A stretch of DNA of 64,000 nt from Muricea muricata (GCA_963855995.1 OY979718.1:36285059-36349058); one strand, 5' to 3'; counted from the stretch's first letter, positions 45,500 to 57,190 are shown. Notes: generated from the letters alone by a model not told the origin. Translations and numbers: made by a program.

Positions 45500-45712
45500 G
45501 GTGCCTTTTGATGGTTTTATTATAACTGCATATCCACCCACACATGGTTTTTGTGGTTAGTGGCGCATGCGCTTCTAGCCACTATATTATAGCTGAAACG
45601 TGTGTTGGTGTATGTCCACATCTTCGGCGAGCGTCGATTTAGCGAACAGGTGCCAATAATGCGTTCGTTATCACTTTCGGAACGCTGTCCTAACGCACAC
45701 CGAGATGATGAA
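45500..45712 (-). repeat. Promoter-like repeat unit, copy 1
   Basis: Direct repeat of 46246-46440. It shares 'ttttgatggttttattataa', 'ggcgcatgcgcttctagcca', 'gtccacatcttcggcgagcg' and 'cggaacgctgtcctaacgca'. On the minus strand it contains a GCGCATGCGC box and a TATAATATAG stretch, like a small promoter. Confidence 0.65.
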
Positions 45713-46245
45713 CTATATATGAAGATTTATTCAACGCTTTAGAAGTCAATATAGTTCTTTGCTAATGTTGCCGTACCTGTTAGCTATATTCAGGTGTAAA
45801 CCGGAAGCATAAAGATTAGATATGTTAATATTACCATGCTGGATTGTTGGCCAGTTGTATTTACTACAAAGCTTAACTAAAAGTTTGTTCGTATTTTTTA
45901 TCTTTATGTTCCTTGTTTTGTCTTCTCTTTGGATGATTTCAGAAATACAACTTTAGCTAAACTGTTCGTCACTATACCTGTACAAAGAGATTCTACTTCC
46001 TTGACAATTTCTTCTGGGCTTTTTCTCGTTAATGTCATTCGTCCCAACGTGCAACACAATAGGTTCAGGGTTCTTTTCGAGAGTAGGCTTCACATAGTGC
46101 TTCATGTCAGCAACCAATGCCCCAAGGAAATGTTTGCCGAAGATTTTGCAATTCTTTTTCCTTATCCTCGTCCTTATCTTCGTCAGATACCTTGCGGCGC
46201 TTTCCTGAGGTCTTTAATTGCCGAATTCGTAGCATTTGGAAATTG
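45713..46245 (-). pseudogene. LINE ORF1 SGNH-esterase fragment
   Basis: Minus-strand frames give KHYVKPTLEKNPEPIVLHVG followed by TNDI (the SGNH GxND block), VISEIIQRED and a KTRNIKIKNTNKLL segment. It starts near FQMLRIRQLKTSGK in the 46107-46245 stretch. It is frameshifted, and no reverse transcriptase follows. It is enclosed by the two direct repeats. Confidence 0.6.
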
Positions 46246-46440
46246 TGCCTTTTGATGGTTTTATTATAACTGCATATCCACCCACACATTTTTTTCTGGT
46301 TAGCGGCGCATGTGCTTCTAACCACTATATTATAGCTGAAACGTGTGTTGGTGTATGTCCACATCTTCGGCGAGCGTCGATTTAGCGAACACCGTTCGTT
46401 ATCACTTTCGGAACGCTGTCCTAACGCACACGGAAATGAT
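46246..46440 (-). repeat. Promoter-like repeat unit, copy 2
   Basis: See 45500-45712. On the minus strand this copy precedes the ORF1 fragment, as a LINE 5' UTR or LTR would. Confidence 0.65.
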
Positions 46441-46852
46441 GATCTAGCCATCACCAGAAATTTGCAACATTGAGCCTGCGGTATGTCAGCGGTGATACAA
46501 AATACGAAATATTTAAGCAAATAAAAATACTATACTTTAGATAGGACGAGTTAAAATAATATCAAATATTTTTTAAGTAACGTACTTTATCAATTTTGTT
46601 TCGATAGTTTTTCATTCTAGTCCAGTTTCTGCTTATAATGTTGTGAAAATAGCTTGTAAAAGTGATCACTAACTTGTTCCTCTCGAAATGCTTGCTACAA
46701 CACGTTTGTCCCTTGTTTAAGACTATTAAATATACTCAAAATGCGCCAAAATGCGAAAAAAGATGACCGATTACAAAAAGCATACAATTAATTTTGACTT
46801 TGTTTCTACGCAGTCTTGACGATAAAACGTACCTTCACCCATTGTTGTACGT

Positions 46853-47119
46853 CCAGACTGGAAACTTTGTCATGCGCACGGAAGATCTTCCGTGAGCACC
46901 TCAAATTCCACGTGCACGAATGAAAATTTAGGTGCGCATATTTTTGTTCAGGAAGTGTTGGGTGGGCATGTAAAACAAACAAAAATAAAGTTATATTTGA
47001 GTGGATTTCAAGTGTTGTGGAGCATCATGACTTAGGTGCGAAACAGCAAGTGTGTAGGTGCGCAATTTTTTTTCAAACGAGCGCCCTTCCGTGCGCATTT
47101 TGCAAACTTTCCAGTCTGG
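46853..47119. repeat. hAT-type MITE with CCAGACTGGAAA ends
   Basis: A 267-bp unit with inverted ends CCAGACTGGAAACTTTG and CAAACTTTCCAGTCTGG, flanked by ttgta(c/t)gt at 46845-46852 and 47120-47127. No coding sequence. Confidence 0.75.
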
Positions 47120-47127
47120 TTGTATGT

Positions 47128-47890
47128 TTCTTGTCTGAGTTTTAGAGGAAAGTTGTTCCAAAATTCACTTCAAAATACGAACACCGCGCACTGTGCCTGA
47201 AGCAATGTCTTTCTGCGATCCGAAGCGCGCTTTGGAATTTGTAGAAAACATTTTTCAAGCTTAGACAACGATAATATTTGACATTTGATATCAAAATAAT
47301 CGAGAAAATATGAAATTTTTGAATCTGGTGTAGTTGGAGTCAGCGGAATATTTACGCTCCAGCAATAAGCACTTTATGTAAGCTACCATGTCCTCTTCCG
47401 CTTTGAGAACGCGCGAAAATTAGAATTGCAAATCCATTTTTGAAATTCAAATGCGTCGTTGCCGAGATGGTTGTTATAAATATTAATGTGCTGTGCGATT
47501 TGGCCAAATTACGTGACTGTTTTTCTATTAAGCGTATTGAGGGGGGCAAGTCTTTCCGACTTGGTGTTCAAAATAAGTGCTTAAAAAGCTGGTATGACCT
47601 TAAAAAAGGTCGCCGAATATATCGTATGTGCAAATCATAAATGGTTTTCTCGAAAGAAGCTATGCTGTACTTGTGAAAGAACGCAGTGATAGAATTGAAA
47701 ATCGCGTTAATAAACTGGAGCACATCGCTTCGCAGCCACATTGATTTTGAATTTAAGCTGGTTACCGCTGCTTGCTTTGCTGGCTCAAATGTCGCAAATT
47801 TCCGACGATGCATCGATCCATGTTTGCAACAAGCGTGCATCAAGAAGAACTTTTGTGCGAATTTTTTTTTGCATTTAAACTAAAGGTAAG
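47128..47890. other. Unassigned, with short open frames on both strands
   Basis: A + strand frame (47440-47640) reads KRIEGGKSFRLGVQNKCLKS, and a later one (47641-47883) ends next to a GTAAGT donor at 47885. Minus-strand frames of similar length exist. I recognise none; this may be decayed exons or an old element. Confidence 0.25.
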
Positions 47891-48354
47891 TGATATTTTG
47901 TATTGGGAATAATACATTTGTTGTATTTCACCACTAATTGTCGAACATTTCGATCACAGTTTATAGATTATCAAAAGTCTGCACTTATCGCCTGCACTGA
48001 CTTTGTCAGCGCTGTACGTGTTGTGTTCACATATTTCTCAAGAGTCAAATAGAAATAAAAAAATAAATATCAAGGAGCCATTGTTGCTCGCGCTGGTCTT
48101 AGATGAAGCATCTATTTACGTGAAAGCCCCGTACCAAAATTAAACCTTGCTATTGTGCTGGTATTCAGACTGACCCAGCAGTGCTGGAATCAAAACAGTT
48201 ACTGCCTGCCTACTTGCAGGAGATACATAACTGTCGAGATTATTGACAATTTTAATTATTAGTGCAACAATATACTATATAAATATACAGTATATATACA
48301 CATACCATATAAAAACTATGTGTATACACATTCTATATAAAATCTTAAAAAACA

Positions 48355-48505
48355 TGGGTGTTAGCATAGCTAAAACTCTCACCATTTGTCAATTAGCTGT
48401 GCCTGTGAGAAATGTGTTGCAGATGAAAACAAATTCTGAAATACTGTGATTTTATAAAGCTCCTGTAAGGTTGTTAACAAGTCATTTATAAATGCTTGTA
48501 CATGT
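48355..48505 (+). repeat. Dispersed repeat, inverse of 52185-52345
   Basis: Shares 'tcaccatttgtcaa', 'aaatgtgttgcagatgaaaa' and 'aagtcatttataaatgcttg' with 52185-52345 in inverse orientation. The second copy lies inside the nested hAT element. Confidence 0.6.
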
Positions 48506-48509
48506 GAAT

Positions 48510-48655
48510 GTGTGTGTGTGTTTTGCGGAAATATCAATGCCGTCCTTAAGTAATTTTTGAATCTAAAAAAAAACTTTCCTGGCGGCAATGTGACGGCACT
48601 TTCTAGATTTAAAAATTACTAAGGACGGCATTGATATTTTCCGCAAAAACACTCA
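48510..48655. repeat. Hairpin
   Basis: Arms of about 50 bp containing 'atatcaatgccgtccttaag' and its complement pair around a 35-bp loop. Confidence 0.7.
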
Positions 48656-48699
48656 CACCGGCCAGTACACCAACTTTCTAGCTTTAAGTCTTTCAGCCG

Positions 48700-49640
48700 T
48701 AAAGTTTCTTGAATAAATTCTTTATTTTTTCGCGCTTCCAAGATTTGTTCTAACGCTACGCTATTTAATAATCAAATCAACAAGATTAAACGTTTTATGT
48801 CCTTGAATAGTTTTCCTACTAAAGCCGGTAAGAAATTTCCTCATCAAGAAACTCAAAGCCAAACTCTGTAATGATAACAATATCACCTTACATGGAAATA
48901 ATAAAAATAATGATGATTCGGTACCCAAAATCTGGCTAAACTACCGTATTTAGGAAGACAAGGTGAATTCTTAGTTGAAAACCTCATCCGGAAAGTACGC
49001 CGAAGTCTTTGAATTCATGTCAAAATTATTGTCGTTTATCAAACAAATAAGACCCTTTCTTTCTACCCAACAAAGATAAAATTCCGGATTCTTGTAACGG
49101 CAATGATGTTTATGAATTTTTATGTCCTGGATGCAGTCATTTTTACATAGGCAAAACTTGAACGCTCTTTGGAGAGGAGACTTTCTGAACATGCTAACAT
49201 TAACTGTTACAAAACTAGCGCAATCACACAACACTTTACTCAACTGTCCCGACGCTCTCTCCTAGCCAACATAAATAATTTCCGGATCTTGACAGCTCTG
49301 AAGAGTTTTCCGACAAAATGCATTGTCCTACTTCCTTAGTCTACACCAATTCTAAAATCTTGTATTCATGTAAATATAACAATCCTAATCAGTTGCTTAT
49401 ACTAGAAGCGCTATTCATAAAACTTAAAATGGGAGACGGTTAGATTGTTTACTCAAAGCCAGCAATTATCTTTATTTTTGTAACGCTACATCAACCCACG
49501 CATTCCTTCAATGTTCTTCACCTGATATGGCTAACTACAGCTCGCCAAGATTGAAATTTTGTATCATGATATATAGCACAGCCTGTTTGTGATCTAATCT
49601 ATTGGTTGAGAATGTCTTTGGAATAGAGACGAAATATCAA
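48700..49640 (+). pseudogene. Penelope-like element, 3' part
   Basis: Frameshifted + strand pieces read KIWLNY, FEFMSKLLSFIKQIRPF and VYEFLCPGCSHFYIGKT, the start of the GIY-YIG nuclease. These are followed by an ERLSEHANINCYKTSAITQH-type helix and NQLLILEALFIKLK. The 3' end near 49605-49645 has a GTCTTT/AGAGAC stem followed by GAAAT, a degenerate relative of the hammerhead-like motif at 42809. Different subfamily from the element at 40859. Confidence 0.65.
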
Positions 49641-49799
49641 CGACTCCGTCGTTTTCTTGTTTTTCTTGAATATCAGGAATACAAGATGTTTTTTTCTCGG
49701 ATTTTCTTATTTTGTACTTCCGTAAGTTGTTTGCTTGTCGTGGTTTCGTGTGTGGGAATGTAAGCACGGTTCAAAGTTTACAAAACAGTATAAATAAAT

Positions 49800-50205
49800 G
49801 AGTTCACATCCAAAACATCCATGATAAACATCCTTTCCTAAATATATGCAATCAATCGTGATTTGTAGTGTTTAAAGTCCAATAACCCACGCAAACTGAC
49901 GAAACCGGTCAAAAAGTCCACTTCTTGAATTCTTTAGGGAACGATAATTTTGTAAGAATCTAGCCCACTCTTCTCATTTTACGTCCAAAACCTCCGAAAT
50001 AGTGATCTATTTTCAAAAAAGTCCAGTTGAACGGCATTGGCAGCAGTTATAAACCATCAAAAAATTTTAAAAAGCTTAAAACGCTGTTTTTCGTACTACA
50101 ATTCCTAATGTTTTTGCCCGGTTGCGATGCCATCTTGGATTCTTCTATTTGAGGTCACGAGCGATAGATATACGTCAGCAATCAAGGTCTCCTATATCTA
50201 TGGGT
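49800..50205 (+). repeat. Solo terminus of the 'catagatatag' element family
   Basis: About 390 bp matching 52930-53308 in the same orientation and 51363-51740 in inverse. Markers are 'aacgataattttgtaagaat' and 'gccatcttggattcttctat'. The partner terminus is absent. Confidence 0.7.
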
Positions 50206-50699
50206 TGGGATAAGGGTTAAGGCTTGGATTAATAAGATACATATTAATCGTCACACTGAGAACACGAAATTATTACCAACAAAGGGCTCTGGCATAATTC
50301 ATTGTTTCTCCCATGAATCGTGGAGATCTGGTGTTACTGCGCATGCACAAAAAGTAGAGAAACTAATTAACATAATCTCAACATTGTTCTGATTGGTACC
50401 TCAAATGACAGAAAGAAAGCACTTATTCTATTTTATTCTATTTCAACTAATTGTTATTAAAACTATTCTCAGTCACTGTGACTGTATCTACTTCACCAAA
50501 TTTTGCTAATAATATCTACTTCACCAAATTTGGCCCAACAATTTTTTAACCAGTAATATTGCTTCGTTCTTAAGCTGGCCCTAAAATTTACAATTATTAT
50601 TAATTGAAGGACGATGCACAATTTACAATTATTATTAATTGTAGGGAAGAGAACATGCTGGGGATTATGCCAGAGCTGTTCGTTCCTCGAGGCCTCTGG
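50206..50699. other. No gene seen
   Basis: AT-rich, with a small tandem pair 'tttacaattattattaattg' near 50588 and 50621. Confidence 0.3.
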
Positions 50700-50851
50700 G
50701 TACGAGATTGGCTTTTTACAGCCTCGTCCCCAGGCGCTCTGATTGCTTTTTCTTGCGCCAAATACTGTTGCGCGCGACATCCCGCGTCCTACACGCAACA
50801 GTATTTCGCGCAAGAAAAAGCAATCAGAGCGCCTGGGGACGAGGCTGGGCT
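50700..50851. repeat. Hairpin MITE with 'cctcgtccccaggcgctct' arms
   Basis: Left arm at about 50715-50768 and right arm at about 50799-50847 are near-perfect complements, separated by about 30 bp including 'cgcgcgacatcccgcg'. Frames across it on both strands are read-through of the palindrome. Confidence 0.75.
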
Positions 50852-51362
50852 TTTTATAAACAGGGTTTCCACTTTGAAGGATTTTTTCCTTTTTGAGGAA
50901 ATTTTTGCAATTGGAAGGAAAAAAAAAGGAAATGCAAAATAAAAGGAAATATGAAGGAAATTTCAAAAAAATGGAAGAAAATAGAAAAAACTTTAATATT
51001 AGCTAATGTAGCGCTGTGTAACTATTTGTGTAACCATAAATAAAGTGTGTAACCTGATACTGTAACCCAATGGTGAGACCCAGATACATCTGAAGCTAGA
51101 ATTTAAAAGTTGAAGTTCTAAAAAACTATATATAAAATACTTTGTATTATGTTAATATTGCTAATATCAGAGTACAAACTAAAAAGAGAGAAATGTTCAG
51201 TCAAAAAAGCGTAAGCTGGAATTTTGATGATTCGTCAGTGATACAGTATGTCTTGGGTGTCGTATTCCTAGTCAGTGCCCTAAACAGAAGCATTTCCCCC
51301 TAATCTGCTAATCCCTTTTAATCTTTTATCTGGATTATACCGTTAAATAGTTTAGTGATTTT

Positions 51363-53308
51363 CATAGATATAGTAGACCTAGATTGCTGACGTATACCTA
51401 GCGCGCGTGACCCCAATAGAAGAATCCAAGATGGCGTCGCAACCGGGCAAAAACATTAAGAATTGTATTACAAAAAACAGGTTTTTGAGCTATTTTGATG
51501 GTTTAACTGCTGCGAATCACCTTCAACTGGACTTCTTTGAAAATAGATCACTATTGCGGAGGTTTTGAGCGCAAAATGAGAAGAGTGGGCTGGATTCTTA
51601 CAAAATTATCGTTCGATAAAGATTTCAAGGAGTGGACGTTTTGACCGGTTTCGTTAGTTTGCGTGGATTATTGGACTTTTAACACTTCGAATCACGATCG
51701 ATCGCATATATTTAGAAAATGATGTTTATCATATATCAAATATCGTTCGTTAAAGACTTCTGGAGTAGACAACTGGTTGTTTAGTATGTTCTTGTAGTAA
51801 ATTTAACTTTTTTGCAAATTACTACTTCTAGTGATTTTGATTTTGAGTGTTATTTTGATTTTTGCTTAGTATTAAATGTGAAATTGAACATCTGCGTAAA
51901 GTCCTTCAGTACTGGTACACTACAAGTTTTGCAGGAGGCAGCATGATTGACTTTAAGTTGGGATAAGGTAATAATGGACATGCAGGGTTCTGCTTTGGGC
52001 TTGCAGAGATGTCATATTTATTACAAATGAAAATTGATACCTATAGGCAGAAGTCAATATTACTTAATTATCTCTGTAGCAAGTTATGTTGCTTAATTAT
52101 CTCTGTAGCAAGTTATATTGCTTAATTATCTCTATAGCAATCCTAAAGAATATCTGATTTTATAATAATGTTTTGCAAAAACTGTGTTTACATTCCCACA
52201 CATTTACAAGCATTTATAAATGTCTTGTTAACAAGCTTACAGGAGCTTTAAAAAATTACAGCATTTCACAACTTGTTTTCATCTTTGCAACACATTTGTC
52301 ACAGGCACAGCTTGTTGACAAATGGTGAGATTTTCATGTGCAGATTTCAATATTGTAATTGATTTTGAGCAAAATCAGAAGCACATTGGCAACCAGCAAT
52401 ATGTATTTTGAACTTTATTAAGCTGTACATCTATAATTTATAATACCAGACACTTTCTGAGTTTTGATGACACAAAACCTGGTCATTTAACATTTTAATA
52501 GATCTTTGCTTCAAGTATATTAAATGTTAATTTGATTCATGCATGTTATCAAGCCCCATGCATGTTCACGTACACTTTAATAATATCACGAGTCTCTAAA
52601 ACTATGCTTAGCTTCTCAGATTTACACAAATTATATGTATTGATATCAATAATCATAAATCAATAGAAACCAATTGGAAACATGGGTTTCTTTCATACTT
52701 ATTTAAATCATTTGTTTTTACATTTGTGCTACTTTGTCAGCAGATTCTACACAAACAATCATTTCCCATAAACTCATAAAAACCATAATGAACAAACAAA
52801 CAAAATTCTACCTTCCAGGTGGAGGTGGATGTGCAGTCATAATAGCCGGCGTATAGCTGCTGATACTGAGGAAATTAACCCACGATATTTTTTCATAAAA
52901 TTCGGCAAACGCTTTCCTTTTCACAATTAAAACGTAGATAATAAACATCGTTTCCTAAATATACGCGATCGATCGTGATTCGAAGTGTTAAAAGTGCAAT
53001 AATCCACGCAAACTAACGGAACCGGTCAAAACATCCACTCCTTGGAATCTTCAGCGAACGATAATTTTGTAAGAATCCAGCCCACTCGTCTCATTTCAGG
53101 TTCAAAACCTCCGCAATAGTGACTTATTTTCAAAAAAGTCCAGTTGAACGTGATTCGCAGCAGTTAAACGATCAAAAAAGCCCAAAAACCTGTTTTTCGT
53201 AATACTATTCCTAGTTTTTTTGCCCGGTTGCGACGCCATCTTGGATTCTTCTATTGGGGGTCACGCGCGCTAGGTATACGTCAGCAATCTAGGTCTACTA
53301 TATCTATG
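51363..53308. mobile_element. Inner element with about 370-bp inverted termini
   Basis: A 1,946-bp unit beginning CATAGATATAGTAGACC, with inverted termini (51363-51740 and 52930-53308) and an exact 8-bp duplication, gtgatttt, at 51355-51362 and 53309-53316. There is no transposase frame. Each terminus contains a block reading as 'aagatggcgtcgcaaccggg' that could be a promoter or first exon. It is inserted in the outer hAT element. Confidence 0.82.
52185..52345 (-). repeat. Dispersed repeat, inverse of 48355-48505
   Basis: Lies in the interior of the inner element. Its presence at two places suggests either a second nested insertion or capture of flanking sequence. Confidence 0.55.
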
Positions 53309-53696
53309 GTGATTTTAAACCACATGTTTGACCAAGTTGAGTGTTGATAGTTGTCTTGGAATTCGAATGGCCACGAGTGTCTGCCTGTTTACATGCCAGT
53401 TTGCTGCACTAGCATGGCATACCACGGAACTTAACTCTGCTGACTTTATTACAAGAAGGAAATTTTAAGGAAATTTTCAAAACTGATGAAGGAAATTTCG
53501 TTTAAAATGAGGAAAAATTATGAGCTAAACAGGAAATTTTGTGCTGTAAAAGTGGAAACCCTGTTTATAAATTCTAATTTAATTTTGGGTCAGCTGGTAT
53601 CGCCTATTATTATTACAGTATTATTACAGTATCCGAATGAGTTTTTATTTGCATGATTTTGGCGTTTACTTTTTACTGCTGATATTTTAACCGAGT

Positions 53697-54542
53697 ATGG
53701 ATTTGATATTGGAAAAATTAGATACCTATTTCTTGACGCCATATGTATATCCAAGTGACTGGTATGAAGGCGACTGGAAGAGACAGCTCCTAACTTTGTT
53801 TCTTCTTATGAATGTTGGCGGATGGCTGCTGTATATGATCTCAGCATCGTTCAGCTTTCTGTTCATATTCGACCGCAGGTTAATGCAACATCCATTAATA
53901 CTGGAGAATCAAATTCGTCGTGAAATCAAGGTCGCTTCATCTTCTATACCTTTCATGGCCGTTCCTACTGTGTTTATATTCCTTCTTGAAGTCAAAGGTT
54001 ACAGCAAGTTGTACTGGTATGACAGCCCGAATCAGACATGGTATGGTTTTCTCTTTGAAATAGGATGCAGCGTTGTCCTGTTCTTGTTGTTCACGGACTT
54101 TCTTATTTACTGGATTCACAGAGGGTTACACCACAAGAGTGTCTACAAATACCTACACAAGACCCATCATTTATGGAAAGTGCCAACACCATTTGCCAGC
54201 CATGCGTTTCATCCAGTTGATGGCTTCTTACAGAGTTGTCCATACCATATCTACCCTTTTTTATTTCCACTTCATAAGATTGTCTATCCTCGCCTGTTTC
54301 TGGCTGTGAATTTCTGGACCGTTTCAATTCATGATGGTGATTATCGTGTCCCAGACATTTTAAAACCAATTGTCAATGGTTCTGCCCATCATACAGATCA
54401 CCATCTTCTATACAACTATAATTATGGTCAGTTTTTTACACTGTGGGATAGGATTGGGGGATCATTTCGAATGCCAGATGCTTTCAATGGTCAAGCTCCT
54501 ATAGATTTAATCAGTAAACAGAACATAAATAAACAGGAATGA
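53697..54542 (+). CDS. SC5D: Lathosterol oxidase / sterol C5-desaturase
   Basis: A complete 281-residue protein in one exon; family members are near 300 residues. This ER enzyme introduces the C5-C6 double bond into lathosterol, giving 7-dehydrocholesterol, using O2 and electrons from cytochrome b5. It belongs to the fatty acid hydroxylase superfamily. The three histidine boxes that bind the two irons are all present: HRGLHH (141-146), HKTHH (154-158) and HHTDHH (231-236). Hydrophobic segments lie at about 31-57, 84-98 and 116-140, with another around 181-209. The start is the first ATG after an upstream in-frame gap. No splice site interrupts the frame, so it is intronless or a retrocopy. 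A non-coding upstream exon is possible. Only about 130 bp separate it from the nested hAT elements. Assignment to the family is firm; exact sterol specificity is inferred. Confidence 0.9.
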   Translation: MDLILEKLDTYFLTPYVYPSDWYEGDWKRQLLTLFLLMNVGGWLLYMISASFSFLFIFDRRLMQHPLILENQIRREIKVASSSIPFMAVPTVFIFLLEVKGYSKLYWYDSPNQTWYGFLFEIGCSVVLFLLFTDFLIYWIHRGLHHKSVYKYLHKTHHLWKVPTPFASHAFHPVDGFLQSCPYHIYPFLFPLHKIVYPRLFLAVNFWTVSIHDGDYRVPDILKPIVNGSAHHTDHHLLYNYNYGQFFTLWDRIGGSFRMPDAFNGQAPIDLISKQNINKQE

Positions 54543-56300
54543 ATGCTTATTAGTGGCTGAGTATGCAAGGTGTATAACTGTATTTATTGGGTATATATTT
54601 AGCTTCAGTACAAGGCTGTTACAAAATATTGATACTTTCAATGAATATTATTTTTCTAAAAATATCAGTATTTTAATATTGAATTTTTCAAACACTGAAA
54701 AGAATGAAGATTTTTAGTGGGCAACTTTACCCCCCGTTCCATCAATTCCTGCTGAGCCAAGTTTATAAAACATGAAATGTCAAGTCTCTGCCTTAATATG
54801 AATCATAGTAATTAAGTGGTACATAGCACCTTGCATGAAGTTTGGAGGAATTACAATGAGGCATCCTATTTTAAAATAATGAATCAAATGCAACAGCTCA
54901 TAACTCTGTTTCAAAGAAACTCTGGATAATATTATGCATGTATGAAGTCCTCTTTGGTATTGCTTCAATACATTGACAAATATGAAAACAATGAAAACTG
55001 AGTGTTTTGACATAAATTATTGTAATTATTGCAAAAAGTGATATAGTGCATGATATTGTAATATTGCATGAAATTGGTATAGTGTATGATATCAATATTT
55101 TTGTTTATATGCTATGTCAAATGTGTTCAACATTGTGCAACCTTTTCAGTAGCAGGTTTTGATTTAATCACCCCCCCCCCCCCACCCCTCTGCAGTAGAT
55201 TTAGGTTACCCAAATTACAAACCAAACTTGAACAAGATGCCTGCTTAGGTATTCGCTCTGCCTGCCAAGGTAAAAATGGGCACAAGGCGAGGCAGGGCCT
55301 TCACTAGGGTGTTAATTGGGGATGGGAATGTTCACTTATTTCTGTTCTGCTCAACGAATTCCTTTTGAAACCAGAGAAAAGCAGGTATATGTGGTGACAC
55401 ACAGGTAGAAACACCTCTCGCTTCTAGACACCTTCCGAGGCATTTTAAGACAGCTGGCTTGAGAGGCACTCCTTTTGCAACTGGGCAGTATTGCCCCACC
55501 AGTGATATCCCAACTAAGACAATAACACCCCACTAAAAAATGAAATTTGGTACACTATTTGGTTGCATTGTTTATATATTGAACACTCAAAGCCTCTGGG
55601 CTTATTTTCAACTTGGATTAATCATTGTTTTAGTGCATGTTACTGATGTTGTTTCAAAGTTCAAACCTCATGTTTCTCGTGTACTAAAGTAACTGTAGTG
55701 GATACAATGGATACCATATGCTCGTTTTATTTCTGCATTTATTAATATTATTCAAGCCATTATTTATGTAACATATATTATGTTACATTAGGATTCATAA
55801 CCTCAAAGTTAAGTGGACATTCATGGCAATCAATGTCATATTTGGTATTCAAAGATACAAAAGGCATTCACATGCTTCATGATAACTGACTTTTCATAAT
55901 GAATTCCCACAGCCTAAAGAGGAAAAAAGGATGCTAATTTTAACTCACCAATTCTGTTTGACACACAATGCAAAAATTTAGGGAGGTTATTTACATGAGA
56001 CAGGTTAGCCAGGATGAAGGTTATAATTTTATTGTTTCTGTTTGACACGAGACAAAATTCGAACTACCCAAAGATAAGTTTGCAACAAATATAATAATAA
56101 ACTTGATACTTTCAAATTTACCTTGGACGCCACTGTGAGGCATAGAAAAATTTAGGTTAACCGGGCCAGCCCATCTTTTGTAATCATCTTTTAAGATGAC
56201 CAAAAAGACTTGCCAAGCCCTCGGCATGCATATATAACAAGATTCTTTTCTCATAATGCCAGCAACATGGCTGCAAGTAAAGAAAATTTAACTAAAGGTG
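54543..56300. other. Desaturase 3' flank; a MITE half copy and homopolymer
   Basis: No further gene. Bases 55288-55372 (CAGGGCCTTCACTAGGG, then 'ttctgctcaacgaatt') are a diverged half of the MITE at 33450-33634. A C-homopolymer lies near 55171-55182. I saw no AATAAA shortly after the stop codon; an AATAAA is present just before it (54530). Confidence 0.4.
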
Positions 56301-56309
56301 TATACAATA

Positions 56310-56430
56310 CATATAGGATATTTCACAGTGGCGCATGGAGATATGGATTTTATGTTCGAGTGGCAAAACGATATCGTTCTTAGCACGAGAACATAAATCC
56401 ATATCTGTTTTTTGTATGGATATTATATAT
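56310..56430. repeat. Palindrome
   Basis: Arms with 'agatatggatttatgttc'-like sequence pair around 'gagtggcaaaacgatatcgt'. Same style as the other stems. Confidence 0.6.
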
Positions 56431-56754
56431 GGATGTTTATGGTATAAAAAAGAGTATTAAATGCAAAAACCTTGAACTGTGGAAGCCATTTGTAAAGCAT
56501 TGAAAAAGGCAGGAATTTAATATTATGTCACTCCTAAGTGTGACGTACGGAAAATACAGCATTCAATTCCCGGATGTAGTGGCGTGCGAGTGCTACGAGT
56601 GTTTTAGTTTCCAATAAAATACCCCTATCTAGTATATAACAAATCCAAAGCTAACCACAAACAATTATTGTGAGAGTCACGTGTTCCATGACGTCGTTAT
56701 TTTTGGAACTCTCTCAAATAAAACGGACGAGTCGTTCAAAAACCTCGACTGTGT

Positions 56755-56935
56755 GTCCCCTATTCGACTGCAAATAATAAACAATTATTGGATGAGGTTC
56801 TTGTGATATGCAGAATTATCAACGTCGAGGTAAGAGTTATCAGCCGAGCCGAAGGCGAGGCAGATAACTCTTACCGAGACATTGATAATTCCGCATATCA
56901 CAAAATCGAATCCGATAATTGTTTTATTATACATT
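56755..56935. repeat. Palindrome with GC-rich loop
   Basis: Arms read 'ataaacaattattggat' / inverse and 'gagttatc(a/t)gcc', and the loop is GCCGAAGGCGAGGC. It abuts the Crypton fragment that follows on the minus strand. Confidence 0.7.
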
Positions 56936-56939
56936 GTAA

Positions 56940-57190
56940 GCGGAGAAAATAAACATGGTAACGAAAGAATAGATTTCTCTTTCTAAAACCTTTTTAAAAC
57001 TCGAGCAATTTCGCTGTTCTGCAATCCCCTTTTCCAACAAATATTCATGAAACACTTGTTGAGCGACTTTATATGTTCTTTTGCATGTGTTTTTGGAGTC
57101 TTTTTCCTCAAGCAATTGACGAATTTCGTCTTCGGCGAGATGCCACAACATGAAACAGAAAATATCGAGAAAAAAAAATGTTGTTGCCAT
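56940..57190 (-). pseudogene. Crypton/DUF3504 N-terminal fragment
   Basis: On the minus strand: LAEDEIRQLLEEKDSKNT, then YKVAQQVFHEYLLEKG. This is the characteristic acidic helix, Asn-Thr and 'hxxFxEYLxEK' block at the start of Crypton-derived proteins. The frame then runs into the palindrome at 56755-56935 and no recombinase domain follows. Upstream (higher coordinates) is a hairpin around 57236-57305 with 'atctgctagcagata'. Confidence 0.6.

Larger units (their letters stand above)
50861..53563. mobile_element. hAT-type non-autonomous element (outer)
   Basis: Ends CAGGGTTTCCACTTT and its inverse, with the 8-bp sequence tttataaa at 50853-50860 and 53564-53571. Removing the inner element leaves about 750 bp with 'aaggaaatttt'-type repeats near both ends and no transposase. 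It ends 133 bp before the sterol desaturase start codon. Confidence 0.78.

Noticed and set aside
50493..50966. Frames of over 100 codons on both strands around 50500-50966
   Set aside because: They read through the hairpin MITE at 50700-50851, and both arms encode the same residues.
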